From: Perkinsus marinus ATCC 50983
Taxonomy: Eukaryota; Perkinsozoa; Perkinsida; Perkinsidae
Length of the DNA stretch: 64,000 nucleotides
NCBI RefSeq assembly: GCF_000006405.1
Contig: NW_003205565.1
Coordinates: 405,278-469,277 of the forward strand
Reading direction: 5' to 3'
Shown here: in pieces, positions 54,739-64,000 of the stretch
Position numbering within the stretch: the first letter of the stretch is position 1
Layout: each line of letters starts with the position of its first letter
The notes under the pieces: model-generated
Seen by the model: the letters and a program-made list of their open reading frames with translations, nothing else
Told to the model about the DNA's origin: nothing
The model's database searches: none
Made by a program: the position numbers and the translations under genes

Positions 54739-57224
54739 TTAGCTGCCGTAGTTCTCGCGCGCATCTTTGCTCGAGCAGCGCTGATCTGACAAGACGCAAA
54801 CAATGCAACTCGGAGATCCCATCAACCACAGGTCGAAACCACCAAGTCCGACTCGGCCTACTACCATCTGCTCCTTAGCGATGAGATGGCCAGTGGACTC
54901 GACCAAGTCCAACAGGTTATGTATATCTGAGCTCCACTTATCCAAACGCTGGGTTGTAGTCAGCCTCCGACCGAACCTGATATATGGTATGCGACACTAG
55001 AGTCTGTGAGCTTCGCTCCGCCTACCTGATTATTCCGGCGGGACGGTCGATCTTGGCATCAAGGAAGCCACCAGTCACGAGCTCGCATACTTCCTTCTCA
55101 GTTTCGTCCACAGTAACTCCAATCATCTTCGCCCTAGCAACGAGAGTAATGCCACAGTCGAACTCTCCAATGGCAACGCGACTTACAGAGATGCAGAATG
55201 AATCCTGGTGTAGTACACGGCAGCCACTTTCACGATATTCTGAGGAACACAAATTTCGCTCCGCCGAAGACCAGGAATGGGGAGCAAAATATGACTACTG
55301 ACATGTTGGACAACGCGCTTCCGGAAAAGGCTCCATCTCTCGGCCCCGCTGAAAACGAACAACTGCCAGAAGGTCAGAACGTCTCACCTACCCTAAATAT
55401 TCCGCCTCCTTGTCGGCAACAGCATCGTTGAACACCTGAAATCCACTACATGCTTTCCGCCCGATAAAAAAACCAAGTCCACGAGATTCTCAAAGTACCT
55501 TATGAGCCTTGACAATCCCTTCGTTGGGAAGCGGAGATGGCACGAGCTCCTCAGCCAGGAACGCGTTCAACAAATCACTGACAATCAAAAAATGCCGAGT
55601 CGGCATCACCGACAGTTTGCATATGAGAGCTCACCTGTAGACCGGGACGCTCTCCAAGCGTTTCTTCTCAGACTCTCGCAGCTTGTACAGAGAATCACTT
55701 TGCTCATTGGAGTAAGGCGACAGGATCAGATATAGCACCGAGCACTCCAGAGCCTAGCGAACCACAATAGAGTGATAACAATACACACAGGAAACACTAC
55801 TACTTCAGTCCATTTGGACTCATCCTCCTGAGTCTTCTTAGTATTCAGTATAGCTCGGTAGCACTTATACACCTATCAGAACGACGCTGAGAACGATTCC
55901 ATGCGTCCCGGACTCACCTCCAGGTAGTTCTTCTCGTGAAGCCAGTAGCGAACAAGATACCTATCAGTAGCAACAGCTATCGCCAGCTCACGTCCTCCAT
56001 CATTACGTATAATATGTGATCTTGATATCCTGCATGCCCTCATCCCTCTCCAACTGCCTCGGGTTGATCTTCCTCGATATTATTTGTGTGCCTGTGAGGC
56101 CAAATCCTCTACATTCACAGTGCGCATATCCTACGTATGTAGTCGCCTTTTCGCAGCACTAGACGCATCTGAGTAACGAGTGCATGAGATGAAGCAATAG
56201 GTTCTTAGATCGCTCCTCACCTGTTCCAGAATGTATTCGGCCTTCTCGTTTTTCTCCATCGCACCACATGTCTCAACCTGCTCATCTTGGATGATGTTCG
56301 CGGCCTAACAATTCGAAACGTGTACCGTAGCCTCATGGTGCACTCATAGGTATGACGAATAGACCTGGGGGTATACCTCAATCGGTTCTCCATCTTCCTC
56401 CTTCATGTGTGCAAGCCTCAAACGCAGTCGAGCGCGCTCAACTTCGACGAATATCTTGCCTAAAAAATACGTCAAGTCGACGTCAACGTTATCACTCGAA
56501 CCCCTGAACATTCTCAACGCTCAGCTATCAGATTATCATACAGGCGAAGTCGCACTCTGAGGGTGCACATCAGTGACGGTAAACGACTACTACGGTCCGC
56601 CCAATCAATGTGCTAATGTTGTCGCGCTGTGCTGACCTGTCAGGACCTATCCCTTGCCAGAAATTACCTTCTGTGACTTCAGAGAGAGTGTCGACCATAG
56701 CATATTGCTGTTTCCTATCCAAGTTGTCCAACCATCCCATGCACACGTGTACCTACGAATGCTCGTCAACGTCCCTGCCCATGCCCAACGGCAGACTACC
56801 AGATCGGCAACGGCGCGCTTCAGTTGACCTCGCTTCTTCGTCATGACGTGAATCATCTCCAACAGTCTATCGAATTGCTTCGCATTGTATCTGCTCCCGA
56901 TCTCAGTGCAGTCCCGGTTATCACCTTTGGGATTACATGATAGTGGCCATCTCCACTAGGAGGCGACTGCAAGTTGCCGCGTCGCTGGATTGCCGAGCCT
57001 TCTTCTCCAACACTGCTAGAGCGTCCAAAGCCTCATCAATTCGTCCAGCCTGTGAGGAGCATCAAAGTCCCGACCAGCGCCGAAACTCGTCTCACCTTGA
57101 CCATATCACGGCTGGTGGAAATAGCAGTGTCCGCCTCGGCACTGAAGTCTTGAGTGGCTCGGGGGTCCTTGACAAGGGAGTCGAGCCCTCTGTTCACCAC
57201 GGTGCTCGGTGCTTCGTCAGCCAT
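54739..57224 (-). CDS. PSMD12: 26S proteasome lid subunit Rpn5 (PSMD12)
   Basis: PCI-domain scaffold subunit of the 19S lid. The N-terminus at 57224 reads MADEAPSTVVNRGLDSLVKD. Later exons read RIDEALDALAVLEKKAR near 57040, then LLEMIHVMTKKRGQLKRAVA near 56850, GKIFVEVERARLRLRLAHMK near 56460, and QDEQVETCGAMEKNEKAEYI near 56270, all characteristic of Rpn5. The PCI winged helix is near 55180-55030 (ARAKMIGVTVDETEKEV, GFLDAKIDRPAGIIR). The C-terminal helix is KWSSDIHNLLDLVESTGHLI and AKEQM near 54940-54855. Family members normally end soon after this helix; here the frame runs about 40 more residues to 54739, or a last small intron is hidden. At least ten exons. Confidence 0.88.
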
Positions 57225-57678
57225 TATTGAGTTTCTCGGGAAGGTTCCGTTGACAAAAACAACACTATGCTGCAACAATCAGTGTACCATCCCATCGGGA
57301 AATCGCCTAAATGGACGTTCACAGGGAGATGATCACTATCACCACACAGCCAAGTCATCTCAGATTAACCAGTCATAAGTGACTGCAACACCATGCCTCC
57401 CTCGAGTCACCAGCAGCAAATCGTCGCCAGTCAAGCATAAATCGCATTTGTATGGTAGAAGCATTTCGCACAGTCGCACAGTCGACTCATAGTCACTAGG
57501 ATCACAAATCAATTCGAGGAGATAGTATCAGCGGAGCCTTCCGGAGCACAAGGTGATCAGGTTGGAGCAAGCTCAACTAGGGTCAGTTGGCTGAACATCC
57601 CAAATAGATTCGGGCTTGCGCGATAATACTTGAAAACGCGCGCGCCCGATATTGTGCTCAAGATGAGATAGTCGAGTG
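57225..57678. promoter_or_regulatory. Divergent promoter region, PSMD12 / KH gene B
   Basis: About 450 bases between two divergent start codons, so it must hold both promoters. I see no TATA box or repeated operator-like motif that I would defend. Confidence 0.4.
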
Positions 57679-59677
57679 ATGGTAGGATTTCTGCATCAGG
57701 GAGTTTCTTTCATGTCGGCTTCTGGGTTGACTGCAGCCGATCCAGTGACAGCTACGTCTGGCGTTGCTGCTGCTGCTGTTGCTCTACCGGAAGACGAAAC
57801 CGGCCGGGACCCGCAAGTAATACTAGAATGCCTTTGCTCGTCGTTGCCAATGGTATGCTGACTTGTGTGGCAGGTCCCCGTTGTCGAGGGTTCGACCTCA
57901 GCCGAGGAGCTACCAGCAGCAACTAAGAGCATCTCTGGTGGCGAAAAGAGGCCTCGTGAGGAGGAAGGTGATGTAGGGGCGGATTCTTCCAATGAAGAAC
58001 CCCCCACTAAGAAGGCAGCGGGTGAAGGAGAACAAGTACAGGAAACTGGAAATCAGGCGGAGGTAACGCGGAATGCTATTGAGATGAAACGATCTGCTGA
58101 CGAGACCGCTCCGGGCATCAATGGTAATTCGAGTAGTCGCTGCTCCCGCTCACGGCGACACCCCCACTGCCCCTAGGTGCACCTCCGATCGGTTCTTCCA
58201 TCTCGGCGATTCCTTTCGGCCCTGCTGCTCCGGACAGGCCGCTCGACCATCATCGCTGGGGAGCTGAGGCTGGGCCGTTCCGCCACACGTTGAAGGTTCC
58301 TCAGCACTGTGTGGCTCAAATTATCGGCCGAGGCGGAGCCAACTTGACGAGTATTCGGAACACATCTCGGTGTCACATTGAGGTAATCCCTAAGTCGTGA
58401 TTAATGACCTCTCATTCGGCCTCAGTGCGACCAATATACGAAGGAGCAAGGCTACTCGCTGTTTCACATAGATGGTCAGAACGACGAAGACTTACAAGTA
58501 GGCACTTACCGCTGACAGACACTGTATCGCGAATTCGATGTGGAAACGCTAATCTTCGTAGCCTGCTGTTATTTGTTAGCGAGCGATCCGTGCAATAGAG
58601 CGCCAGACCAAACCCATGGAGCCTCTTGAGGGTGAGATTCAGCATATCATTCAAGTCCCGGATGATCGGGTTGGCGATATTCTTGGACCTCGCGGGTGCG
58701 TCGTGAAGGTAGTGGGGCGCTTCTTGTCTTGACCTCTGCACTGTGCTTTTACTACTATCTATTCCCAGGTCATTGCAGATCGCACGGGCTGCCGGATTGA
58801 TATGCAGCAGCGAGGTCTCCAGCGTGGCGAGGCGCGTGCCTGCAGAATCATAGGCACTCCTGCGGAAGTCCAAGCGGGCGTCAAAATGGTAGAGGGCATC
58901 CGAGACAACCTTATCGATGTGAAGGCTCTCATAAGAGAGTTTGAAGAACTGAACCCCAACTTTCGTCGAGATGAGTCAGAGCTGCGCTCCCCCGCTGGAT
59001 GGGGATCTGGCGGCAAGGGCAGTGGCGGTTGGGACCAATCATACGGTATGCGGACAGAATATGTTGCGCATGCACCCTACGGGGCTTTCGGGGGCCAAGA
59101 CCTATGGTCTCATCTTCTGCCGGCATCGGGACCGATTGATAGAGCCGTTATTGACGTACCCGCTGAATGTGCTGGGCTTGTCATTGGTCGTGGTGGTGAA
59201 AATGTGAAGGGTTTGAAATCACAGTGTAGCCTGTCGGAGTGTCAGATTGAGAAAGGTGTGGACCAGAGGACCCCTCGCAAAATGACTCTGCAGGGACCGG
59301 CGTCGGGAGTCCAAGCAGCTCTGATGCAATTATCGATGAAGACTAATGGGAGGATCGTCACAATCGTGCAGCAACAATACCCGAACTATCAGCCACAACA
59401 ACAGGGAATGGGTCCTCAGGGGCCTATGATGCAGCAACAGCCGCAATCGCAGGGCTATAACGCTGGGATAATGCCTCCTCCATCACAGCAGGGGTACGGT
59501 ATGTCAGGCAGCATGATGATGATGCAAGGTGGTGGCGGGGGTGGGATGGACCCAATGGCTCAATACTATTCTCAATGGGCTGCATATCAACAACAAGTTG
59601 CCGCGAGTAATCAGGCTAATATGGCTGCTTGGAGCAAATACTATGCGTCCATGGGATACCAACTACCACCATCATAA
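57679..59677 (+). CDS. Triple-KH RNA-binding protein B
   Basis: Paralogue of the gene at 35.35 kb. The N-terminus is Ala/Glu/Lys-rich with a likely nuclear signal (GGEKRPREEE near 57940). KH1: KVPQHCVAQIIGRGGANLTS near 58290. After an intron comes YTKEQGYSLFHIDGQNDEDL, matching the exon in gene A. KH2: PDDRVGDILGPRG near 58655, with the rest (KVIADRTGCRIDMQQRGLQR) after an intron. KH3: VPAECAGLVIGRGGENVKGL near 59160. The Gln/Met/Gly-rich tail ends QVAASNQANMAAWSKYYASM with TAA at 59675. The WSKYY end resembles the Trp/Tyr motifs at FUBP C-termini. The ATG at 57712 is an alternative start. Confidence 0.88.
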
Positions 59678-60507
59678 CGAGCGAAGGGCCCTGTGTCGCG
59701 ACTACCTTAACCCCCCCCCCCCCGTGGCCAGACCTATATCGCTATCTACGTACTATGCCTATAAGTGCCGTTCTGTAAGTCGTCTCGCTGGTCATACTGA
59801 AGGGCCATGTTAGTTTTAACCTGATCTCCAAGTACCTGTGTTGATCATAGAAATGTCACATTTTGCAAAAAATATTCCCATTTGGAGTGTCTGGTGCCGT
59901 TTTGTGTTGGCAAGTCTAATGCGAGTGATACCGAAAAATCCACCTTCTCTCACCTGGGATGATAACAGCACTTCCTTCACCCACAGATGGACGTATGACG
60001 GGTCATGATTCATAGTAGAAATTCCACAAAACCGATTGGATACTGTGTTCCCAGGGCGTTGTGGGCGTGAGGCTCGATGTAGTATCAATATCTCGTATCG
60101 CGTTGTATGCTCCAGCGATCGCAAAGTGCGACTTACGTTAGACTTTTTTCGCTGGTGATCTTCACGGTCAGGGCCCTTCGGGGATCCTCCTCACTGGGTC
60201 GTAACTAGTCTTGCTTGAGATAACAACACCCGTGCCGCCACCAGGAGCTCCTGGATCGTGTGCCAAGGCGTTATTGCAGGCTTGCTGAGGCTTATGCCTA
60301 GGTTAACTGTTCTATCTGAATCAGTCGGTTGTGTGTTCAGTTTATACCTTACCTTGGGTGGTGCTCCAAGACGACTGACTGAACTACCCAGACGTGTTCT
60401 CAGTCGCTGCTTGAAAGCTCATCTCTCGAGCCTTCTGAGTTCTTCGAATACTGTCCATGCCAAGGACTTGAAAGTTTCTCACATTGTTTTTTGAAAATTT
60501 TCCAGCT
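59678..60507. other. Intergenic region
   Basis: About 830 bases between KH gene B and the succinyl-CoA ligase gene. It begins with a 13-C homopolymer at 59711-59723. No gene with support; short frames only. Confidence 0.4.
59711..59723. repeat. Poly-C tract, 13 bases
   Basis: Thirteen consecutive C just after the KH gene B stop codon, presumably in its 3' UTR. Its length is likely variable or prone to sequencing error. Confidence 0.95.
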
Positions 60508-61939
60508 ATGCTGTCCACCCTGGTCTCGCGCGGTATCGCTGCATCTGTGCCGCTGTCGAGCCTGAAGGGCAGAGCCTTCTCCTCTACCGCTCGTGTGTGG
60601 GTCGACAAGAACACGAAGGTCATTTGTCAGGTGATTTGCCCAACGCTTTGCACAGACGCTTTGCACAGACGCTTTGCACAGACGCTTTGCACAGACGCAG
60701 GGATTGAACTTGAACTTTTTACTCTGTAGGGCCTCACTGGGAAGCAAGGAACCTTCCATACTGCGCAAGCAATAGAGTACGGGACCAAAATGGTTGGCGG
60801 TGTAAATCCTAAGAAGGCTGGGACCACCCATAATGTGGGAGACAAGGTGACCTTGGGGTTTCGTCCGTTGGTTCTCGTCCAAGGGCGGTCTCAGAATCTC
60901 CCGATCTTCGCGAACGTTATGGAGGCACGTCAAGCTACAGGGGCTGATGCTTCCGTCGTCTACGTCCCGCCATTCGCCGCCGCCTCAGCTTGCTTGGAAG
61001 CCATAGAGGTATGCAATGCCCTTATTGGTGGAATATAGCATGTTGGTTCTCCTCCAGGCGGAAATTCCTCTCCTGGTGTGCATCACAGAGGGCATTCCTC
61101 AGCACGACATGGTAAAGGTGAGCTCGTCATCCGGTAGTTATTCGACGTGTGGGTTACAAGTTTGGCATGCGTGATCAGGTGAAGGCCGCTTTGAAAATGG
61201 CAGGGGGTAAAACTCGTCTTATTGGCCCGAACTGCCCGGGTATAATCAAGCCCGGTGAATGCAAGATTGGGATCATGCCTGGTTACATTCACAAAAAGGG
61301 AAAGATCGGAGTCGTCTCAAGGTGCCTCCAACCCTCGTCGAAAAGAAGACGGCCGCGTATCAGATGAAGAATTCTTTCAGGTCAGGAACATTGACCTACG
61401 AAGCCGTGAATCAAACAACCGAAGTCGGCTTGGGCCAGAGCACTGTCGTTGGCATTGGCGGTGATCCTTTCAATGGTACCAACTTTATCGATTGTTTGGA
61501 GAGGTTCGTACAGGATCCTCAGACCGAAGGTAGAACCAATTGACCTCAACTTGTTGTGTATTTCCCTCGTGGCTCCAACTGCGCTTTCTTATAGGCATAA
61601 TTCTCATTGGTGAGATCGGAGGGGCAGCCGAAGAGGAAGCCGCTGAATGGCTCAAGGAGAACAATAAAGACAATAAGCCGGTCGTTTCGTTCATTGCAGG
61701 AGTTACAGCGCCTCCTGGCAGAAGGTGAATTGCCGCATGGTCTTTTTTCGAATCCTGTTGAATGATTCTTATTCAGGATGGGTCATGCCGGTGCTATCAT
61801 CTCCGGAGGTAAAGGCACAGCTGCCACCAAGATCGCTGCTCTGGAAGCTTGTGGAGCGAATGTGGTTCGCTCACCAGCTGACCTGGGTATCAAGATGCTG
61901 GAGATGTACAAGCAGCGCTACCCTGATCGATCTATATGA
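60508..61939 (+). CDS. SUCLG1: Succinyl-CoA ligase alpha subunit, mitochondrial
   Basis: TCA-cycle enzyme making ATP or GTP from succinyl-CoA in the mitochondrial matrix. The start [20 protein letters not shown] has the Arg/Ser/Leu composition of a transit peptide. The CoA-binding Rossmann part follows: KVICQ, then [67 protein letters not shown]. Next are [40 protein letters not shown] and [19 protein letters not shown]. The catalytic phosphohistidine lies in [14 protein letters not shown] near 61780. The C-terminus [14 protein letters not shown] ends with TGA at 61937. Seven or so short introns; the first is enlarged by a 13-base tandem repeat. Confidence 0.95.
60643..60694. repeat. 13 bp tandem repeat in SUCLG1 intron 1
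   Basis: Four perfect copies of ACGCTTTGCACAG plus a partial fifth (ACGCAG), inside the intron 60631-60729. The repeats make up more than half of this 99-base intron. Confidence 0.95.
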
Positions 61940-62530
61940 TGGTTGGCGTAGCTGTGCAAACATTCAATCTCCAATGCTTTTCACAACATTGTGCTCTGTG
62001 TTCTACGCTAAGCAAGGCTACCATTTTCACGAAGTGCCTTGATGTCTTTGCGAACTTGAGGTTAAGACTGGGGAATTGAGTTGACAGTGCTATGGCGTGA
62101 ATGAGTATTGTAGACCGCTAGAAATGATAAGAATCCCAAGTTCTTTAAGGAGAATTTCAGCGAATCGCCTTCGCCCAAATAACTTCCTCAACTTTTAGGC
62201 GAGCACTATGTACCAATAGTAAAACTCTTCTTGATTCAATTTCACATGTGAACGCTCATCTACGAAAATTTTGTTGGTCTCCGGCTGGTTTCATAAGAAC
62301 TTCATCAGGTGTTAGACCCTCTGCTCTTTCCGGATCCTTGATACTCAATCGACTTGCAACGAAGATCACAAACACAAAAATGTGTTACATCCCCGAGGTT
62401 GGTAATGGTTGGTGTCGTTCGGGTGTCGGGTTGGTAATGGGAAGATATAGAGATCGAATCCTTGTTAATAGATTTTTAATAATAATTGTTGAGGTGGAGT
62501 GCCTGAACTTAGTAATGTGACTGGAGAGGA
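61940..62530. other. Intergenic region
   Basis: 3' flank of the ligase gene, AT-richer downstream. No gene seen. Confidence 0.4.
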
Positions 62531-62592
62531 AATGGTGTAATAGTTAGTGATAGTGTGCTTTAGAGGGGATGGTCGCGGTCAATCCCACCACC
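62531..62592 (+). repeat. tRNA-derived SINE-like repeat, copy 1
   Basis: Carries an A-box-like GGTGTAATAGTTAGTGATAG and a degraded B box GGTCAATCC. It aligns over about 55 bases with 62891-62948. It does not fold as a complete tRNA. Confidence 0.5.
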
Positions 62593-62658
62593 CAAAACCC
62601 TCCGATAACTGGTGATGATACATGGAATCATTGGTGGTGATAGTTGCCGATGACTTCA

Positions 62659-62693
62659 CTCTGGACCCCTACGGGGTCTAGAGGAATCCAGAG
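62659..62693. repeat. Nested perfect hairpin
   Basis: CTCTGGA at 62659-62665 pairs with TCCAGAG at 62687-62693. Within it, GACCCC-TAC-GGGGTC (62664-62678) forms a second perfect stem. The two stems share two bases, so they are alternative or sequential folds. Confidence 0.6.
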
Positions 62694-62886
62694 CATGTGC
62701 GCACGCGAATTTGAAGTGCACGCACTATAAATAGAAAATCAACGCCCCCAACACCCGAACGCTCTTTGATGATGCACATGCACAACAACCGTGGCGAGTA
62801 TCATTCTCATACACATACACATTACGAACAGTATGTTCAAATTAAGAATACTACTATATAAGTTAAGATAGTAATCATCATGCGTC

Positions 62887-62956
62887 AATGTGATGTAGTG
62901 GTTAGTAATAGTGTATAGGGATCAGATGGTTGTGGGTTCAAATCCTATAGGATACA
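62887..62956 (+). repeat. tRNA-derived SINE-like repeat, copy 2
   Basis: TGTAGTGGTTAGTAATAG matches the A box of tRNAs such as His, Asp and Glu. GGTTCAAATCC at 62935-62945 is a perfect B box. Spacing is tRNA-like, but the acceptor, D and anticodon stems do not pair, so it is a SINE head or tRNA relic, not a tRNA gene. Confidence 0.55.
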
Positions 62957-63059
62957 TCGAGACCAGCTATTAATCTAATATACTCGATAATAGAGGTGCG
63001 ATGTAGATCAAACGAAAATGAAATTATCGGCTCAAATGGGTGCCTGGGAGAGCAGCGGT

Positions 63060-63105
63060 CTAGCTAACGGTTAGCTAGTTAGCATGCGCGGTTGAACCGC
63101 GCATG
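63060..63105. repeat. Two adjacent perfect inverted repeats
   Basis: CTAGCTAAC-G-GTTAGCTAG at 63060-63078, then CATGCGCGGT-TGA-ACCGCGCATG at 63083-63105, a perfect 10-pair stem with a 3-base loop. Only four bases separate them. Confidence 0.8.
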
Positions 63106-63408
63106 TCCAGTAAGTTCATGATGCAGGATTGAGCGAAGGGTACTTGCTTAGCAATGCTTACTCAGGATGGATGGAGTTATACCTCCAACGGTATGTGCTC
63201 TGCTCCTTTAGAATATACTGGGCCCTGTCCTACTTCATATGATCTAAGATCCCACAACCGGATCATGAAAGCGCGTTTCGCCGATATTTGTGATATAGTT
63301 TGGCCATGTTTTTCCTGAGCTTTCGGGCCGAATAGGTTTCCATCTACTCAGTATTCCCCATAGGGAAATATTATTTAGAAAACTGTGTGTTGTAGCACTT
63401 GTACTACT

Positions 63409-63933
63409 ATGAAAAACTTCATGGGTATGGCGAGCACAACCATTCTCCTAACGATATTCGTATCGGGGGTCGAAGGCGATCCAAGCATAACTCTTCACTT
63501 AGACACTCCTCTGGGTTTCAATCGTAAACGCTCCTCAACGAGTACGACTAGATGTGACAGTTTCAATGTGAAAAGCTTCATTCTGTCTTTAGAGAAAGAG
63601 TCTAGGGAGCTCATTGACTTTGTTGAGAAGAATGGATTCACTGAGTTGTCAAACACTCCGAGGATCAATGTTTTCATTGAGGGCCGGCGATCATCTGAAC
63701 GTACTGCTCTAGCTGAGGAGAAACGGTCTCCGTTACGAGAAACCGAGGCATCAATTGATGTTCATGTCGAGTCCGAAGTTCCACAGAACTATCCTTCGAC
63801 CTCTCTGAGGCTCCGAAATCTACTCCAGGATGAGAGACGCCTGATGAATCGTGTTGCTCAAACAGGTAGGGGTCAACACAAATTCCACATCGCCATCACC
63901 ACGATTCAGGCAAAATCATCCGGGGGATGTTAG
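63409..63933 (+). CDS. Secreted protein, 174 residues
   Basis: No family recognised. MKNFMGMASTTILLTIFVSG followed by VEGDPS is a strong signal peptide with a probable cut after EG. The mature part is mostly charged and Ser/Thr-rich (SSTSTTRCDSFNVKSFILSL, RLRNLLQDERRLMNRV) and ends SSGGC with TAG. One uninterrupted exon, unlike its neighbours. The two cysteines (one central, one at the C-terminus) could pair. Could be a surface or extracellular product. Confidence 0.55.
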   Translation: MKNFMGMASTTILLTIFVSGVEGDPSITLHLDTPLGFNRKRSSTSTTRCDSFNVKSFILSLEKESRELIDFVEKNGFTELSNTPRINVFIEGRRSSERTALAEEKRSPLRETEASIDVHVESEVPQNYPSTSLRLRNLLQDERRLMNRVAQTGRGQHKFHIAITTIQAKSSGGC

Positions 63934-64000
63934 AACGTCGTGTGCTATAGCCTATAGTGACTGGCATGCCGAGCCGGGAAGATTTCTCATTGAGTTACCC

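Noticed and set aside
56323-56336. A spliced-leader-like word (ACCGTAGCCTCATGG)
   Set aside because: Only the first eight or nine bases match the dinoflagellate/perkinsid leader, it lies within an Rpn5 intron region, and it is single copy.
62887-62960. A tRNA gene
   Set aside because: A and B boxes are good but the acceptor, D and anticodon arms do not pair, so it cannot be a functional tRNA.
1-64000. CRISPR arrays, bacterial operons, rRNA genes
   Set aside because: No spaced direct-repeat array, no rRNA signature, and spliced genes throughout exclude a prokaryotic source.

Overview
The window is eukaryotic nuclear DNA. Genes are broken by many short GT-AG introns, mostly about 45-70 bases, lie on both strands, and are separated by small gaps. 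An axonemal dynein heavy chain implies a flagellum. The moderate base composition, compact introns, an ER-type Bax inhibitor, and a large NRPS/PKS hybrid beside ordinary housekeeping genes fit a perkinsid or dinoflagellate-like alveolate best, with Perkinsus my first guess. This assignment is inference; no rRNA or spliced-leader gene is present to confirm it.

Layout. 1-5763 (+): C-terminal part of a dynein heavy chain. 6.5-16.7 kb (-): an mRNA cap guanine-N7 methyltransferase, a small secreted protein, a PX-domain protein and an SR-type splicing protein. 17.6-20.16 kb: an AT-richer 2.5 kb segment with 19 bp inverted repeats, many TTTGGACA/TGTCCAAA motifs near both ends, a PHD-finger ORF and 12 bp flanking direct repeats; I read it as an undescribed DNA transposon. 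20.2-28.1 kb (+): a small membrane protein, V-ATPase proteolipid c, a Tyr/Gly-rich protein, Bax inhibitor-1 and a 902-residue disordered protein. 28.22-35.32 kb: a complete LTR retrotransposon (BEL/Pao-like, minus strand) with identical 274 bp LTRs and a 6 bp target duplication. It sits 29 bases upstream of a KH-domain gene. 35.3-44.8 kb (+): the KH protein, KRI1 with an unexpected ZZ zinc finger, and a WW/Gly-rich putative RNA-binding protein. 45.2-54.0 kb (-): the hybrid synthase A-T-KS-AT-KR-ER-ACP-FSH1 hydrolase, interrupted by a 100 N gap. 54.7-57.2 kb (-): proteasome lid subunit Rpn5. 57.7-59.7 kb (+): a second KH protein, a paralogue of the first. 60.5-61.9 kb (+): succinyl-CoA ligase alpha. 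62.5-63.1 kb: tRNA-derived SINE-like repeats and perfect hairpins. 63.4-63.9 kb (+): a secreted protein.

The housekeeping genes serve unrelated systems: flagellar motility, capping, splicing, ribosome biogenesis, the proteasome, the TCA cycle and vacuolar acidification. RNA-handling proteins are common (cap methyltransferase, SR protein, two KH proteins, KRI1, WW/Gly-rich protein). The most novel-looking signals are the 2.5 kb TTTGGACA element, a palindromic decamer GAAGGCCTTC scattered in two reading frames through the retrotransposon, and the KR-before-ER synthase with an FSH1-type release domain.
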